The notes under the pieces were generated by a model, which was not told the origin of the DNA, made no database searches, and worked only from the letters and a program-made list of their open reading frames with translations. From assembly GCA_049115935.1 (NCBI GenBank), contig JAGDZK010000037.1, forward strand, positions 1-64,000: DNA of 64,000 nucleotides, given 5' to 3'. Below, piece by piece: positions 16,024 through 24,502 of this stretch. The position numbers and the translations under genes were made by a program. The first letter of the stretch is position 1. Each line of letters opens with the position of its first letter. Source of the stretch: Bermanella sp049115935 (lineage in GTDB: Bacteria; Pseudomonadota; Gammaproteobacteria; Pseudomonadales; Oceanobacteraceae).

Positions 16024-18780
16024 CTATAAGGACAGCTCTAGGCCAAAGGTGGTTTGTGTTTCATCTGTAATGATATCACTATCATTGTGAACAGATTCAA
16101 GAACAAAACGCACAGGAATAATATTCATCAGTACAGTATCAAAACTCAATTTAACAGACGCTTGATTAATCTTTATGGTTTCACTTGCAAGCACACCCTC
16201 AATTTCGTAATGGCGATAAGCAAGACTGAGCGCCTCACGTTGCAATGACAATGGAAATTTAAAATAATACGCCGAGCCATTAAATACTTTTGATGCATTA
16301 ATTTCAGTAAAGCTGACACGACTGGCATACACATCCCCTTTTAGGGATGTCATTATAAATGCACTAGGATCTTTACCCAGTAATGAAACCGCATCGTTTA
16401 TCTCAACCCCTCTTCGTTCACCTTGAGAAACGTCTGCATTGCTCTCTGAATATTTTGCTTTAATCCCAGCAAAGGTTTCATAAGGAAAGGAAGTACCCAC
16501 TCGCAATGCTGCTCCTGATATTTGATCACCACGATCTTCAGTAGCATAAGCATTCATTGAAAACAGCTCGTTATAATAAAAACTATACCCAAATGCTTGA
16601 GCGCGATTAATGGAAACATTCAGAGATAATGGTTCCCTATCTATATTTTTATAATCTTGATAAAAACCGGCATCCAGCGCCCCGCTCCAATAGCCGGATC
16701 TTAGAAAGGGCAGTTTTAAATCGACCGCAATACCATAATCACGGACATTTAAATTTTCGTACTCTTCAAGACCATCTTTTGCAACGTAATAACTCTCTAA
16801 GCCATACAATAAAAAATGTTGATTATTACTATAACGCGCACCAAGCAAGACACTTTTTTCTTCATCTCTTTGCGCTCTTAAGGTCAACTCATGGTAAGTA
16901 AGCGGGTCAGAAAAAACCGCAGAAATATCATATACCGAATCTCCATCTTCATTTTTGCCAAATAAAAGATTGCCCGCGCTGTAGCTTAGGGTATTAAAAA
17001 AACCATAGGACGCTTCATTATCAAGGGTTTGATTTTCTAAATCATCAAAATGTGTCGTTTGTGAATGTAGTGGGTGGGCAGCATCATCCCACATCAATTT
17101 AACAACATAGGGTGACTCTGGTATGTCATCCATTGTAATTAATGAATAGTAATAATCATCAGGTGAGATGGCCTCAACAATCAGCTGATTATTGCCAGCT
17201 AGTTTAGCCGCGACAATGTTGTCGCCCTGTGCCACACGGCTCACCTTGTTATCTTTCACTTTATAAACCGAACTGCCTAATGGGCTATTGGCAATAAAAT
17301 AAACAGCGCCTGCAGCATCAACATCGGCCACAATACTGTAAAAGCCCGTTAAACTATAAAGCGGTTGTTGGTCGCGGTATAAGGTTCGTTTGTTACCTTC
17401 TTGTTTAAAATAGTAAAGATGGTCATCTTTCACTACTACTGACGAGTTAACCGACTGATAAAATTCATCACCAACATATAACTGAGGATTAACAAACGAC
17501 GAAGGCACATCAAAATAAACCGCACGGCCATCGTTCATATAACCTTGTATTATCTTACCTTGTGTACCGTCTTTAATTTGTGCGCTCTCATCAAATAAGC
17601 CTTGGGTTATTTTCCAAGGAGATGTTGCACGACCATTGACCGTATAAAATTCATCATCTTGCAAAAAAACACGACCATAGGCTAACGATGATGCTGCTTG
17701 CTTAATGGATTGTGAGGCCATATCAAACTGATAAAGCTGCGGCGCTGTTACTCCGTCTTCTGATGCGAGCATCAAAACTTTGTTCTGTTGTGTATTCATA
17801 TCAGAATAATATTTTGAACGCGCTAATACTTCGCCTTTTGTCAGCACCATTGACGCTGACTCTTTCTGTGTGGCTGCCACCCACTCATCAAAGTTTCTAT
17901 CAAAACTTTTTAAGAAGGTTCGCTTGCTTGGTTTATTCACACTAAACGGAAAATACCAGTATTTTGAACGGTTTTTAAAGTATTCATTTGTTTTATCTAG
18001 ACCGTACTTTTGAGCTAAAAAGTATTGATAATGCCCGCCAAAAATATAATGCCCTTCACGATACGGGAAATTCAGAGATTGGTTATATAAACGCTCTTTT
18101 TTTAAATTACCGGCATTGGCTTGTACATTGGTCATCGCACGATAACGACCACTGTAAAGTCTGCCACCTCGACCATGCCAGGACTCATTAAGGACAGCGT
18201 TGCCCTCTAAAATAAAACTGGATTCAAATACATTGGGGGTAACCGCGGGGAAAAACGGCAAAAAGATATTACCATTACGAAATACATTATAAACACCACG
18301 GGAAACCGGATTGTTTTTCGCATTGGTTTGATAGTTATGGGCTGTTTCATGCAATAACAAGGTATCTAACCAAGAACTTGATGCAAAGTAATCCGGCACC
18401 TGTGCACCGCCCATGTAGTTAATTTGACGATTAGATGGATACTGGGTAGAAAAACCATTGGCGATTTGGTTATTCGAAGAGATTAACCCCACTGACAATG
18501 GCGTATCCAGTTGATAACCAAATGTGGCTTCATATAAAGGGTGTAACTTATCTCCCAAAGCCGCAGCATGTTCTGCTTGAGGCTTGGTCTGCTGTGTATA
18601 AATTAAGCGAGTATTATTATTGTCTTGTATAAAGTACGGGTCATCTTCAGGTACCACTGCACTATTAGGGAAAACAATTTCTTGAGCATTTGAATGCAAT
18701 GGCATGGCACTAAGCACTAGTAAACTTAATTGCAATACATGCCCTAAGCATAACGATAAACGATTGAATCCTGATTTCAC
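16024..18780 (-). CDS. Secreted HExxH peptidase-like protein with C-terminal outer-membrane barrel-like domain
   Basis: 918 residues, not a gene I can name. A signal peptide ends near SNAQ (residue 33). The N-terminal domain has HETAH at 144-148 and, 43 residues on, ILEGNAVLNE (E192). This HExxH ... EGxA pattern is typical of gluzincin/peptidase-MA-like metalloproteases. Residues about 320-560 look like beta-propeller repeats (QLYQFDMASQSIKQA, VYFDVPSS, LYSLTGFYSIVADVDAAGAVYFI). From about 590 to 918 alternating strands ending TTFGLELSL look like an outer-membrane barrel. If correct, the protein is an outer-membrane-anchored protease or substrate-binding relative. Next upstream on the same strand is an EamA transporter, 30 bases away. 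Confidence 0.65.
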   Translation of the reverse strand: MKSGFNRLSLCLGHVLQLSLLVLSAMPLHSNAQEIVFPNSAVVPEDDPYFIQDNNNTRLIYTQQTKPQAEHAAALGDKLHPLYEATFGYQLDTPLSVGLISSNNQIANGFSTQYPSNRQINYMGGAQVPDYFASSSWLDTLLLHETAHNYQTNAKNNPVSRGVYNVFRNGNIFLPFFPAVTPNVFESSFILEGNAVLNESWHGRGGRLYSGRYRAMTNVQANAGNLKKERLYNQSLNFPYREGHYIFGGHYQYFLAQKYGLDKTNEYFKNRSKYWYFPFSVNKPSKRTFLKSFDRNFDEWVAATQKESASMVLTKGEVLARSKYYSDMNTQQNKVLMLASEDGVTAPQLYQFDMASQSIKQAASSLAYGRVFLQDDEFYTVNGRATSPWKITQGLFDESAQIKDGTQGKIIQGYMNDGRAVYFDVPSSFVNPQLYVGDEFYQSVNSSVVVKDDHLYYFKQEGNKRTLYRDQQPLYSLTGFYSIVADVDAAGAVYFIANSPLGSSVYKVKDNKVSRVAQGDNIVAAKLAGNNQLIVEAISPDDYYYSLITMDDIPESPYVVKLMWDDAAHPLHSQTTHFDDLENQTLDNEASYGFFNTLSYSAGNLLFGKNEDGDSVYDISAVFSDPLTYHELTLRAQRDEEKSVLLGARYSNNQHFLLYGLESYYVAKDGLEEYENLNVRDYGIAVDLKLPFLRSGYWSGALDAGFYQDYKNIDREPLSLNVSINRAQAFGYSFYYNELFSMNAYATEDRGDQISGAALRVGTSFPYETFAGIKAKYSESNADVSQGERRGVEINDAVSLLGKDPSAFIMTSLKGDVYASRVSFTEINASKVFNGSAYYFKFPLSLQREALSLAYRHYEIEGVLASETIKINQASVKLSFDTVLMNIIPVRFVLESVHNDSDIITDETQTTFGLELSL

Positions 18781-18810
18781 AAATAGTCCCTAATATTTTA
18801 AACATTCATG

Positions 18811-19719
18811 TCAGCCAGTAATGGCTGGTGGTATATCTTTGTCTTTCAACACTTTAGGCTCACGGCTAAAGTAAACACCAATAAATATAATAATAATGGC
18901 TAGCCATTGTTGTACAACTAAGCGTTCGCCTAATAGTAACATTGAAAATAGTAATGTCGTGACTGGCAATAAGTTTACATAACCCGCTGCGGTAGCCGTT
19001 TTAACAAACTGTAAAGAATAATTATATAAACCGTATGCCCCTAAGGTCACCACTAAACCCAAATAGACAATCATTCCCACTGTTGATAAAGCAACCTGAG
19101 TGGGCCAGTCAGACATTAACGCCCAAGGTAAAAAGAAGATCGCCCCCATAAAACTTTGCAAAGCCGTTAATACAAACGCGTTATAGCGCTGAACAAGGTG
19201 TTTAACAAGCAAGGTATATCCCACGGCAGTGGCCATTGCCATAAACTCTAAGAAATTTCCTAATAATGCGTTACTTGCTTGATCAGACTCTTGCGTTGAT
19301 AGGCTCATCCATAATACGCCACCTAATGCGACTAAAAATCCTAACCATTGTTTCATGGTATTGCGTTCTTTAAAGATAACAAAAGCAGCAATCGCTACCA
19401 TTAACGGCAGTAACGAAGTGACCATACCCGCCTGACCTGCACTGGTGTATTGCAAGGCTTTTGCTTCAAATAAAAAGTATAAACAGGGCTCGAAAAATGC
19501 CATGCCTAGTAAGTACTTCCAATCACCTTGTTGGTATTGAATGCGGGGGCGTAACCAAATAGCCAGCACGATGAAAGTAACTGAAGCCACCAGCATACGT
19601 AAAAACACCACAATCATAGGTGGCATATCGGTGACGGCTATCTTTAACGCAATAAAGGAGCTGCCCCATAACGTCATAGCAACCAGCAATGACACATGGG
19701 CACGTAAAGTATCTGACAT
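18811..19719 (-). CDS. EamA/DMT-superfamily metabolite transporter
   Basis: Inner-membrane permease of the drug/metabolite transporter superfamily. The 302-residue product has about ten hydrophobic helices in two EamA repeats, the first beginning LRAHVSLLVAMTLWGSSFIA with the typical WGSSF motif, the second around residue 150 (LEFMAMATAVGYTLLVKHLV) with a closing GERLVVQQWLAI. Members export amino acids or other small metabolites; the substrate is not readable here. It lies 30 bases upstream of the 918-residue peptidase-like gene on the same strand, so the two may be co-transcribed. Confidence 0.88.
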   Translation of the reverse strand: MSDTLRAHVSLLVAMTLWGSSFIALKIAVTDMPPMIVVFLRMLVASVTFIVLAIWLRPRIQYQQGDWKYLLGMAFFEPCLYFLFEAKALQYTSAGQAGMVTSLLPLMVAIAAFVIFKERNTMKQWLGFLVALGGVLWMSLSTQESDQASNALLGNFLEFMAMATAVGYTLLVKHLVQRYNAFVLTALQSFMGAIFFLPWALMSDWPTQVALSTVGMIVYLGLVVTLGAYGLYNYSLQFVKTATAAGYVNLLPVTTLLFSMLLLGERLVVQQWLAIIIIFIGVYFSREPKVLKDKDIPPAITG

Positions 19720-19777
19720 AGGGAGCCTAAATATAAAGTGACGCAGGAGTATAAAGGGTAATGTAACGAATACTATT

Positions 19778-20767
19778 CTAAAAAAATTCTATATCGTTCG
19801 CATCACTTTGAGAGGATTTTTTTTGGTCTTCATATTCGATACGATTTCGTCCATTGGACTTTGCCGCATACAAGGCAGCATCCGCATATTCAAGTAAGCT
19901 ACGCTGATCAACATTTGGGTTCACAAACGTGTACCCGATACTGACAGTGATTTTACCAAAAGGAAAATTACAGTTTTCGACTTCCTGCCGGAAACGCTCT
20001 AACGCTAGAGACACCCCCTCTTTTGATACTCGATTAATAATCACCAAAAACTCTTCACCACCAAAGCGAAATAGAAAATCGGTATGCCGAAATGTTTTTT
20101 CCATTAAACCCGAAAATAGTATTAATACCTCATCACCATATAAGTGACCAAAACTATCGTTAACGGCTTTAAAATGATCAATATCTAAAATGGCCACCCA
20201 TGAGCGCTTGTCTTCACAGTCAGCACCTGTATTTTGATAGTATTCAAAGACCTGATTTAATATCAGATCCATGGTTTGCCGGTTATGTAAATGGGTAAGG
20301 TTATCTCGCTCTTTGGAGTCCAATAAGATAACAAGCCGCTCATATACTTTAAATAACCCAACTAGCTGCTCGTAATTTTCTTTGTTGAGCGAACCTTTAA
20401 CTAAGACAACTCGTCTAGGTTTCACGTTTTCAAACACATCCATTGCAACATAGGTTTCGTGATCATCACTTAAGTGAATAATCCCCCCCTGGTGTTGCTG
20501 GACTATTCGATCAATAAGGTGGCTGTACTCATCTTGAACATTATCATCTAACGATAAGGGAAAGCGCCTTACCAGGTACTCAACATTAGAGGCTTTATCA
20601 TCTTTATGCTTACGCGATAAACTGAATATCTCATAGGAGGCCGCATCTTTAACCCCCTCAAATTCCATTAAAATACTGATAAATTGATGGGTAAGGTCGT
20701 GATAAGTCTTATGCTCGAGCAGTCGAATCGATAATGCAAAAGCTTGGTTTAACTCATCATTACTCAT
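19778..20767 (-). CDS. Soluble diguanylate cyclase with GAF-like N-terminus and inhibitory site
   Basis: Makes cyclic di-GMP from two GTP. The C-terminal GGDEF domain starts near DNLTHLHNRQTMD and has the active-site RFGGEEF. RHTD stands exactly five residues before GGEEF, the position of the RxxD allosteric I-site, so product inhibition is likely. The N-terminal 150 residues lack membrane segments and look like a degenerate GAF-type sensor. I start at the ATG at 20767 because AGAG lies seven bases before it; an ATG two codons upstream (20773) is also possible. It stands alone, divergent from the hisP operon. Confidence 0.9.
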   Translation of the reverse strand: MSNDELNQAFALSIRLLEHKTYHDLTHQFISILMEFEGVKDAASYEIFSLSRKHKDDKASNVEYLVRRFPLSLDDNVQDEYSHLIDRIVQQHQGGIIHLSDDHETYVAMDVFENVKPRRVVLVKGSLNKENYEQLVGLFKVYERLVILLDSKERDNLTHLHNRQTMDLILNQVFEYYQNTGADCEDKRSWVAILDIDHFKAVNDSFGHLYGDEVLILFSGLMEKTFRHTDFLFRFGGEEFLVIINRVSKEGVSLALERFRQEVENCNFPFGKITVSIGYTFVNPNVDQRSLLEYADAALYAAKSNGRNRIEYEDQKKSSQSDANDIEFF

Positions 20768-20773
20768 AAACAT

Positions 20774-21211
20774 GCTCTGAAGGTGTCATTTGAGTCGGCA
20801 CGGTCCTCTTCACCAACCACACCCATATAAGAGTAGATACAAGACCTAGATCTCGCCACATAGCGCACAAGGCCCGATAACCAGCTCATCACCAAAATAA
20901 TGCATATTTCGCAGTACGCACCAAAAAGAAACTCCCAATAATGTGTGACTACCCTGCTGTTAGTATCTGTATGCCCCAATCTGCACCATAAATGTCACTG
21001 TAATGTGCAAGTTACTTCTAATAAGGCATTAACTTTTGTTTTGGTATAAAATTTGCGATTGCACTGGCTGATTTAAACAGAAGCAGCTGATTAATAAGCA
21101 TTTTACCGGTTTAGAATGACCTTCTATAACCAATAGTTATGTTAATGCCCAGCCATACTATCAATTGGCGAGAGTTCATTAACATAAGTAAGCAATACAC
21201 AGGAGACCAAC
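20774..21211. promoter_or_regulatory. Long divergent intergenic region with extended -10 promoter for the hisP operon
   Basis: 438 bases without a convincing gene; a 71-codon minus-strand frame (20764-20979) overlaps the cyclase start and has no ribosome site. At 21042-21050 the sequence TGGTATAAA is an extended -10 element on the plus strand, which would give a leader of about 155 bases before hisP. AGGAG lies at about 21200 before the hisP start. I see no clear ArgR-type box. Confidence 0.4.
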
Positions 21212-21985
21212 ATGGGTCCACAAATCGCCCCTCTGGTTGCCACCAACATCTATAAGCAGTTTGGTGACAATGAAGTTCTAAAAGGGGTCTCATTAGAAGC
21301 CAATAAAGGAGATGTAATCTCTGTGATTGGCTCTTCGGGCTCAGGTAAAAGTACCTTTTTACGCTGCATCAATATGCTTGAGGTTCCCACCAAAGGGGAT
21401 ATTCAAGTACATGGCGAGCAGGTAAAGTTCAAGCTAGATCGCAAAGGTGAGCGTGTACCTGCAGATAACCGCCAAGTAGAGCGCATGCGTGCGCAGTTAG
21501 CCATGGTATTCCAAGGATTTAACCTTTGGTCTCATATGACGGTGCTTGAAAACATCATTGAGGCGCCTATTCAGGTGCTGGGTATTAGCAAAGCAGAAGC
21601 CATTGAACGCGCTGAAGAGCACCTTAACCGCGTGGGGCTATATGAGCGCAAAGATTATTACCCCGCTCATATGTCAGGTGGCCAACAACAGCGTGCGGCT
21701 ATCGCACGCGCGTTAGCCATGAACCCAGAAGTGATGTTGTTTGATGAACCGACTTCTGCCCTTGACCCTGAGTTAGTGGGTGAAGTGTTAAAAGTGATGC
21801 GTGAACTCGCCGAAGAAGGCCGCACCATGGTAGTGGTGACCCACGAAATGGCATTTGCCAAAGACGTTTCCAACAAGGTAATGTTTTTACATCAAGGAAA
21901 GATTGAAGAATACGGTGATCCAAAAGAAGTATTCGAGCACCCCAAATCAGAGCGCTTTAAACAATTTATTTCCTCTGTTTATTAA
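21212..21985 (+). CDS. hisP: Amino-acid ABC transporter ATP-binding protein (HisP/ArtP type)
   Basis: ATPase subunit that powers uptake of a polar, probably basic, amino acid. The 257 residues equal HisP in length. Walker A GSSGSGKS (40-47), Q-loop AMVFQGFNLWSHMTVLENII, signature MSGGQQQRAAIARALAM, Walker B MLFDEPTSALDPE and the switch histidine in VVVTHEM are all present. The order ATPase, binding protein, two permeases forms one operon (21212-24334). The substrate is most likely histidine, arginine, ornithine or lysine by family resemblance, not proven. Confidence 0.93.
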   Translation: MGPQIAPLVATNIYKQFGDNEVLKGVSLEANKGDVISVIGSSGSGKSTFLRCINMLEVPTKGDIQVHGEQVKFKLDRKGERVPADNRQVERMRAQLAMVFQGFNLWSHMTVLENIIEAPIQVLGISKAEAIERAEEHLNRVGLYERKDYYPAHMSGGQQQRAAIARALAMNPEVMLFDEPTSALDPELVGEVLKVMRELAEEGRTMVVVTHEMAFAKDVSNKVMFLHQGKIEEYGDPKEVFEHPKSERFKQFISSVY

Positions 21986-22021
21986 ACCAAACCAAAAACA
22001 AAAAGTCGTTGGAGCAACATA

Positions 22022-22771
22022 ATGAAAAAGACGTTATTAGCATTAGCCGGTGTATTGAGCCTAAGCGCTCACGCTGAAATCGATAGCATTCGTGTGGCCG
22101 TTGATGCCCCTTACCCACCGTTTGAATACAAAGCACCTGACGGCACACTAACAGGCTTCGAAGTTGACCTAGGTAACGCAGTTTGCCAAGAGATCACCAA
22201 AAAAGATTGTGACTGGGTAGTGCAAGCATGGGACGGCATCATCCCAGGTTTATTGGCGCGTAAATACGACATGATCTTCTCTTCAATGTCGGTAAACGAA
22301 GAGCGTAAAGAAAAAGTATTATTCTCTAAACCTTACTATCAAGTACCTTCTGCTTACTTTGCTCCGGTAAAAGGCAAGTTTGATGCAAGTAAAGTTAAAG
22401 ATCTTCGTATTGGTGTACAACGTGCAACGGTGCAAGATAACTACCTAACGCAAATGAAAAAAGACGCGGAGATCGTACGCTACACAACAGCAGATGATAT
22501 GGTCATCGATCTTGAAGGCGGCCGCTTAGATGCCATCTTTGTTGATGCCCCTGTAGGCGAAGACATGCTAAAAGGCAAAGCTAAGTTCACCCAAGCGGGT
22601 GAAATGGTCACTCAGCCAGTTAGCATTTTTGGTGAAGGCATTGCCGCTGCATTTCGTAAGCGTGACAAAACTCTAGCCGAAAAAGTAACCGTGGCGCTTG
22701 ATAAACTAAAAGCCAATGGTACTTACGATAAGATCATGAAGAAGTACTTCAGCTACAGCATTAAGGTATAA
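22022..22771 (+). CDS. Periplasmic amino-acid-binding protein (HisJ/ArgT/AotJ type)
   Basis: Solute-binding component of the hisPQM-type importer. The 249 residues begin with a signal peptide (MKKTLLALAGVLSLSAHA, cleavage after AHA). The mature part has the family signature VAVDAPYPPFEYKAPDGTLTG (positions about 26-46 in part), then GFEVDLGNAVC, DWVVQAWDGIIPGLLARKYDM, SAPYFAPV-like and RIGVQRATVQ. The aspartate in VDAPVGEDML and the arginine in RIGVQRATV sit where HisJ/ArgT bind the amino-acid backbone. GGAGC precedes the ATG. It is followed by a strong hairpin before hisQ. Confidence 0.92.
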   Translation: MKKTLLALAGVLSLSAHAEIDSIRVAVDAPYPPFEYKAPDGTLTGFEVDLGNAVCQEITKKDCDWVVQAWDGIIPGLLARKYDMIFSSMSVNEERKEKVLFSKPYYQVPSAYFAPVKGKFDASKVKDLRIGVQRATVQDNYLTQMKKDAEIVRYTTADDMVIDLEGGRLDAIFVDAPVGEDMLKGKAKFTQAGEMVTQPVSIFGEGIAAAFRKRDKTLAEKVTVALDKLKANGTYDKIMKKYFSYSIKV

Positions 22772-22785
22772 TAGCCTTTAGCCAT

Positions 22786-22822
22786 AAATGCCCAAGCAGC
22801 TTGCTGCTTGGGCATTTGTTAT
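22786..22822 (+). terminator. Hairpin between binding-protein gene and hisQ (attenuating terminator or 3' stabiliser)
   Basis: AAATGCCCAAGCAGC and GCTGCTTGGGCATTT with a two-base centre, followed by GTTATTTT. It stands inside the operon, 15 bases after the binding-protein stop codon. In enteric his transport operons a palindromic element in the same place sets a high binding-protein to permease ratio; the same role is inferred here. Confidence 0.7.
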
Positions 22823-22910
22823 TTTGGAGGCGTACAGTTTTTCGCACTCTTAAGTGATTCTTCGTTACATTAAGCAAAAACTGATTCCAGATTTAAAACG
22901 AGCACACGTT

Positions 22911-23618
22911 ATGTTGGATTTACACGGCTATGGCCCAAGCATTTTTAGCGGCGCCATTGTCACCATAAAATTAGCCATTTTTTCAGTGGCCATCGCCTTT
23001 ATATTAGGCCTGTTGGGCGCTATAGCAAAACAATCAAATAATCGTGCCGCGCGCACCATCGCCACCTTATACACAACCATCATTCGTGGTGTACCTGACC
23101 TTGTATTAATGATGCTAATTTTCTTTGGTGGTCAGATTGCATTTAATGCCTTTACCGAGTGGTTATATTTCGCAAGCGATGAAAAAATCGATATCTTCAT
23201 TAACATCAATGAATTTGTAGCCGGTGTCATCACCATTGGGTTTATCTTCGGTGCTTACATGACCGAAACCTTCCGCGGGGCATTTATTGCGGTTGACCAT
23301 GGACAAATTGAAGCAGGTAAAGCTTACGGCATGACTAACCTGCAAGTATTCAAACGCATTATGTTTCCACAAATGATGCGCCATGCATTACCCGGCATCG
23401 GTAATAACTGGCAAGTACTACTTAAAACCACGGCGCTGGTTAGTGTCATTGGTTTAGCTGATATGGTGCGCTTAGCCACCGAAGCGGCAAAATCCACAGG
23501 GGAGCCATTTTTATTTTTTATCCCTGTTGCGGGTGTGTATTTAGCGTTAACCGCTGTCACAGAATGGGGTTTTGCCATTTTGAAAAAACGTTATAACGCT
23601 GGCACGGTGGAGGCTTAA
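22911..23618 (+). CDS. hisQ: Amino-acid ABC transporter permease HisQ
   Basis: One of two membrane subunits of the importer. The segment TLYTTIIRGVPDLVLMMLIF and the EAA loop (EAGKAYGMTNLQVFKRIMFP, GIGNNWQVLLKTTALVSVIG) match HisQ closely, with five or six helices. I favour the ATG at 22911 (MLDLHGYGPSIFSGAIVT), which aligns with the E. coli HisQ N-terminus and gives 235 residues. An in-frame GTG at 22854 would add 19 basic residues; a good GGAGG at about 22826 lies too far from either start, so the true start is uncertain. It ends two bases before hisM. Confidence 0.88.
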   Translation: MLDLHGYGPSIFSGAIVTIKLAIFSVAIAFILGLLGAIAKQSNNRAARTIATLYTTIIRGVPDLVLMMLIFFGGQIAFNAFTEWLYFASDEKIDIFININEFVAGVITIGFIFGAYMTETFRGAFIAVDHGQIEAGKAYGMTNLQVFKRIMFPQMMRHALPGIGNNWQVLLKTTALVSVIGLADMVRLATEAAKSTGEPFLFFIPVAGVYLALTAVTEWGFAILKKRYNAGTVEA

Positions 23619-23620
23619 TC

Positions 23621-24334
23621 ATGGAATCATTACTTGCCCTTATTGATGCCAACAAAATCTTTAACTTAACCACCCTTGCTCATTATTGGGATGGTTTATT
23701 GATGACGGTACAGCTCGTGTTTATGTCACTGCTGATTGGTTTAATCATTTCTGTGCCGCTTGCCATCATGCGCAACAGTAAAAACCCGTTTATTAATTAC
23801 CCTGTGTGGTTATTTACCTATGTGTTTCGCGGCACTCCATTATTGATTCAGCTGTACATGATTTACTATGGCGTGACATTAATAAACGGTATTCAAGATT
23901 CGGTATTCTGGGTGATCTTTGAGCGTGCTTATTACCCGTGTTTAATCGCCTTTGTTTTAAACACCGCCGCTTACACCACTGAGATTTTCCGTGGAGCGAT
24001 CGAAGCCACCCCCAAAGGTGAAATAGAAGCCGCAAAAGCCTATGGTATGAACTGGTTTAAGCGCACCACACGCATTGTTTTACCCAGCGCCTTTCGTCGC
24101 GCCATACCGGCTTATAGTAATGAAGTCATCTTCATGCTGCATGCCAGTGCCATTGCATCCACTGTGACCATTATCGATTTAACCGGCGCTGCTCGTGATA
24201 TTTACGCGCGTTACTATGCGCCGTTTGAAAGCTTTTTGTTTGTAGCGGCCATTTATTTATGTATCACCTTTACAATAATTTTTATCTTTAAAAAGTTAGA
24301 GAATCGATTGTTAGCCCATTTACAGCCACGATAA
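23621..24334 (+). CDS. hisM: Amino-acid ABC transporter permease HisM
   Basis: Second membrane subunit of the importer. The 237 residues contain YPVWLFTYVFRGTPLLIQLY, NTAAYTTEIFRGAIEATPKG and the EAA loop EIEAAKAYGMNWFKRTTRI with AYSNEVIFMLHASAIAS, all close to E. coli HisM. About five membrane helices are seen. The start codon follows the hisQ stop by two bases (TAATCATG), so translation is probably coupled. It is last in the operon and followed by a strong terminator. Confidence 0.92.
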   Translation: MESLLALIDANKIFNLTTLAHYWDGLLMTVQLVFMSLLIGLIISVPLAIMRNSKNPFINYPVWLFTYVFRGTPLLIQLYMIYYGVTLINGIQDSVFWVIFERAYYPCLIAFVLNTAAYTTEIFRGAIEATPKGEIEAAKAYGMNWFKRTTRIVLPSAFRRAIPAYSNEVIFMLHASAIASTVTIIDLTGAARDIYARYYAPFESFLFVAAIYLCITFTIIFIFKKLENRLLAHLQPR

Positions 24335-24351
24335 TTCATTTATCTTACACA

Positions 24352-24393
24352 TAAAAAAAGGCCCTAAACTTATTAAAGTTAGGGCCTTTTTTA
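24352..24393. terminator. Terminator of the hisP-hisM operon
   Basis: AAAAAAAGGCCCTAACTTTAAT-type stem: AAAAAGGCCCTAAACTT, loop ATTA, AAGTTAGGGCCTTTTTT. Long stem with a T tract. It also faces the convergent aminotransferase gene. Confidence 0.85.
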
Positions 24394-24449
24394 TAGCGTT
24401 TTATCAGGTGTAACGATCATTCATTGGTGATAAATGAACGTTAGCTGGA

Positions 24450-24467
24450 CTCCCGCTTGCGCGGGAG
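24450..24467. repeat. REP-like palindrome
   Basis: CTCCCGC, loop TTGC, GCGGGAG, a perfect 7-base stem in otherwise AT-rich intergenic DNA. It resembles the other GC-rich palindromes of this window (35.9, 39.45 and 44.5 kb) in form, though its core differs. Confidence 0.5.
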
Positions 24468-24502
24468 AGGCGAATAAATACGCTGTGTTTGTGTTGTCGC
24501 TA

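Noticed and set aside
20764..20979. 71-codon minus-strand frame upstream of the soluble diguanylate cyclase
   Set aside because: Overlaps the start of the cyclase, lacks a ribosome site, and has no family features.
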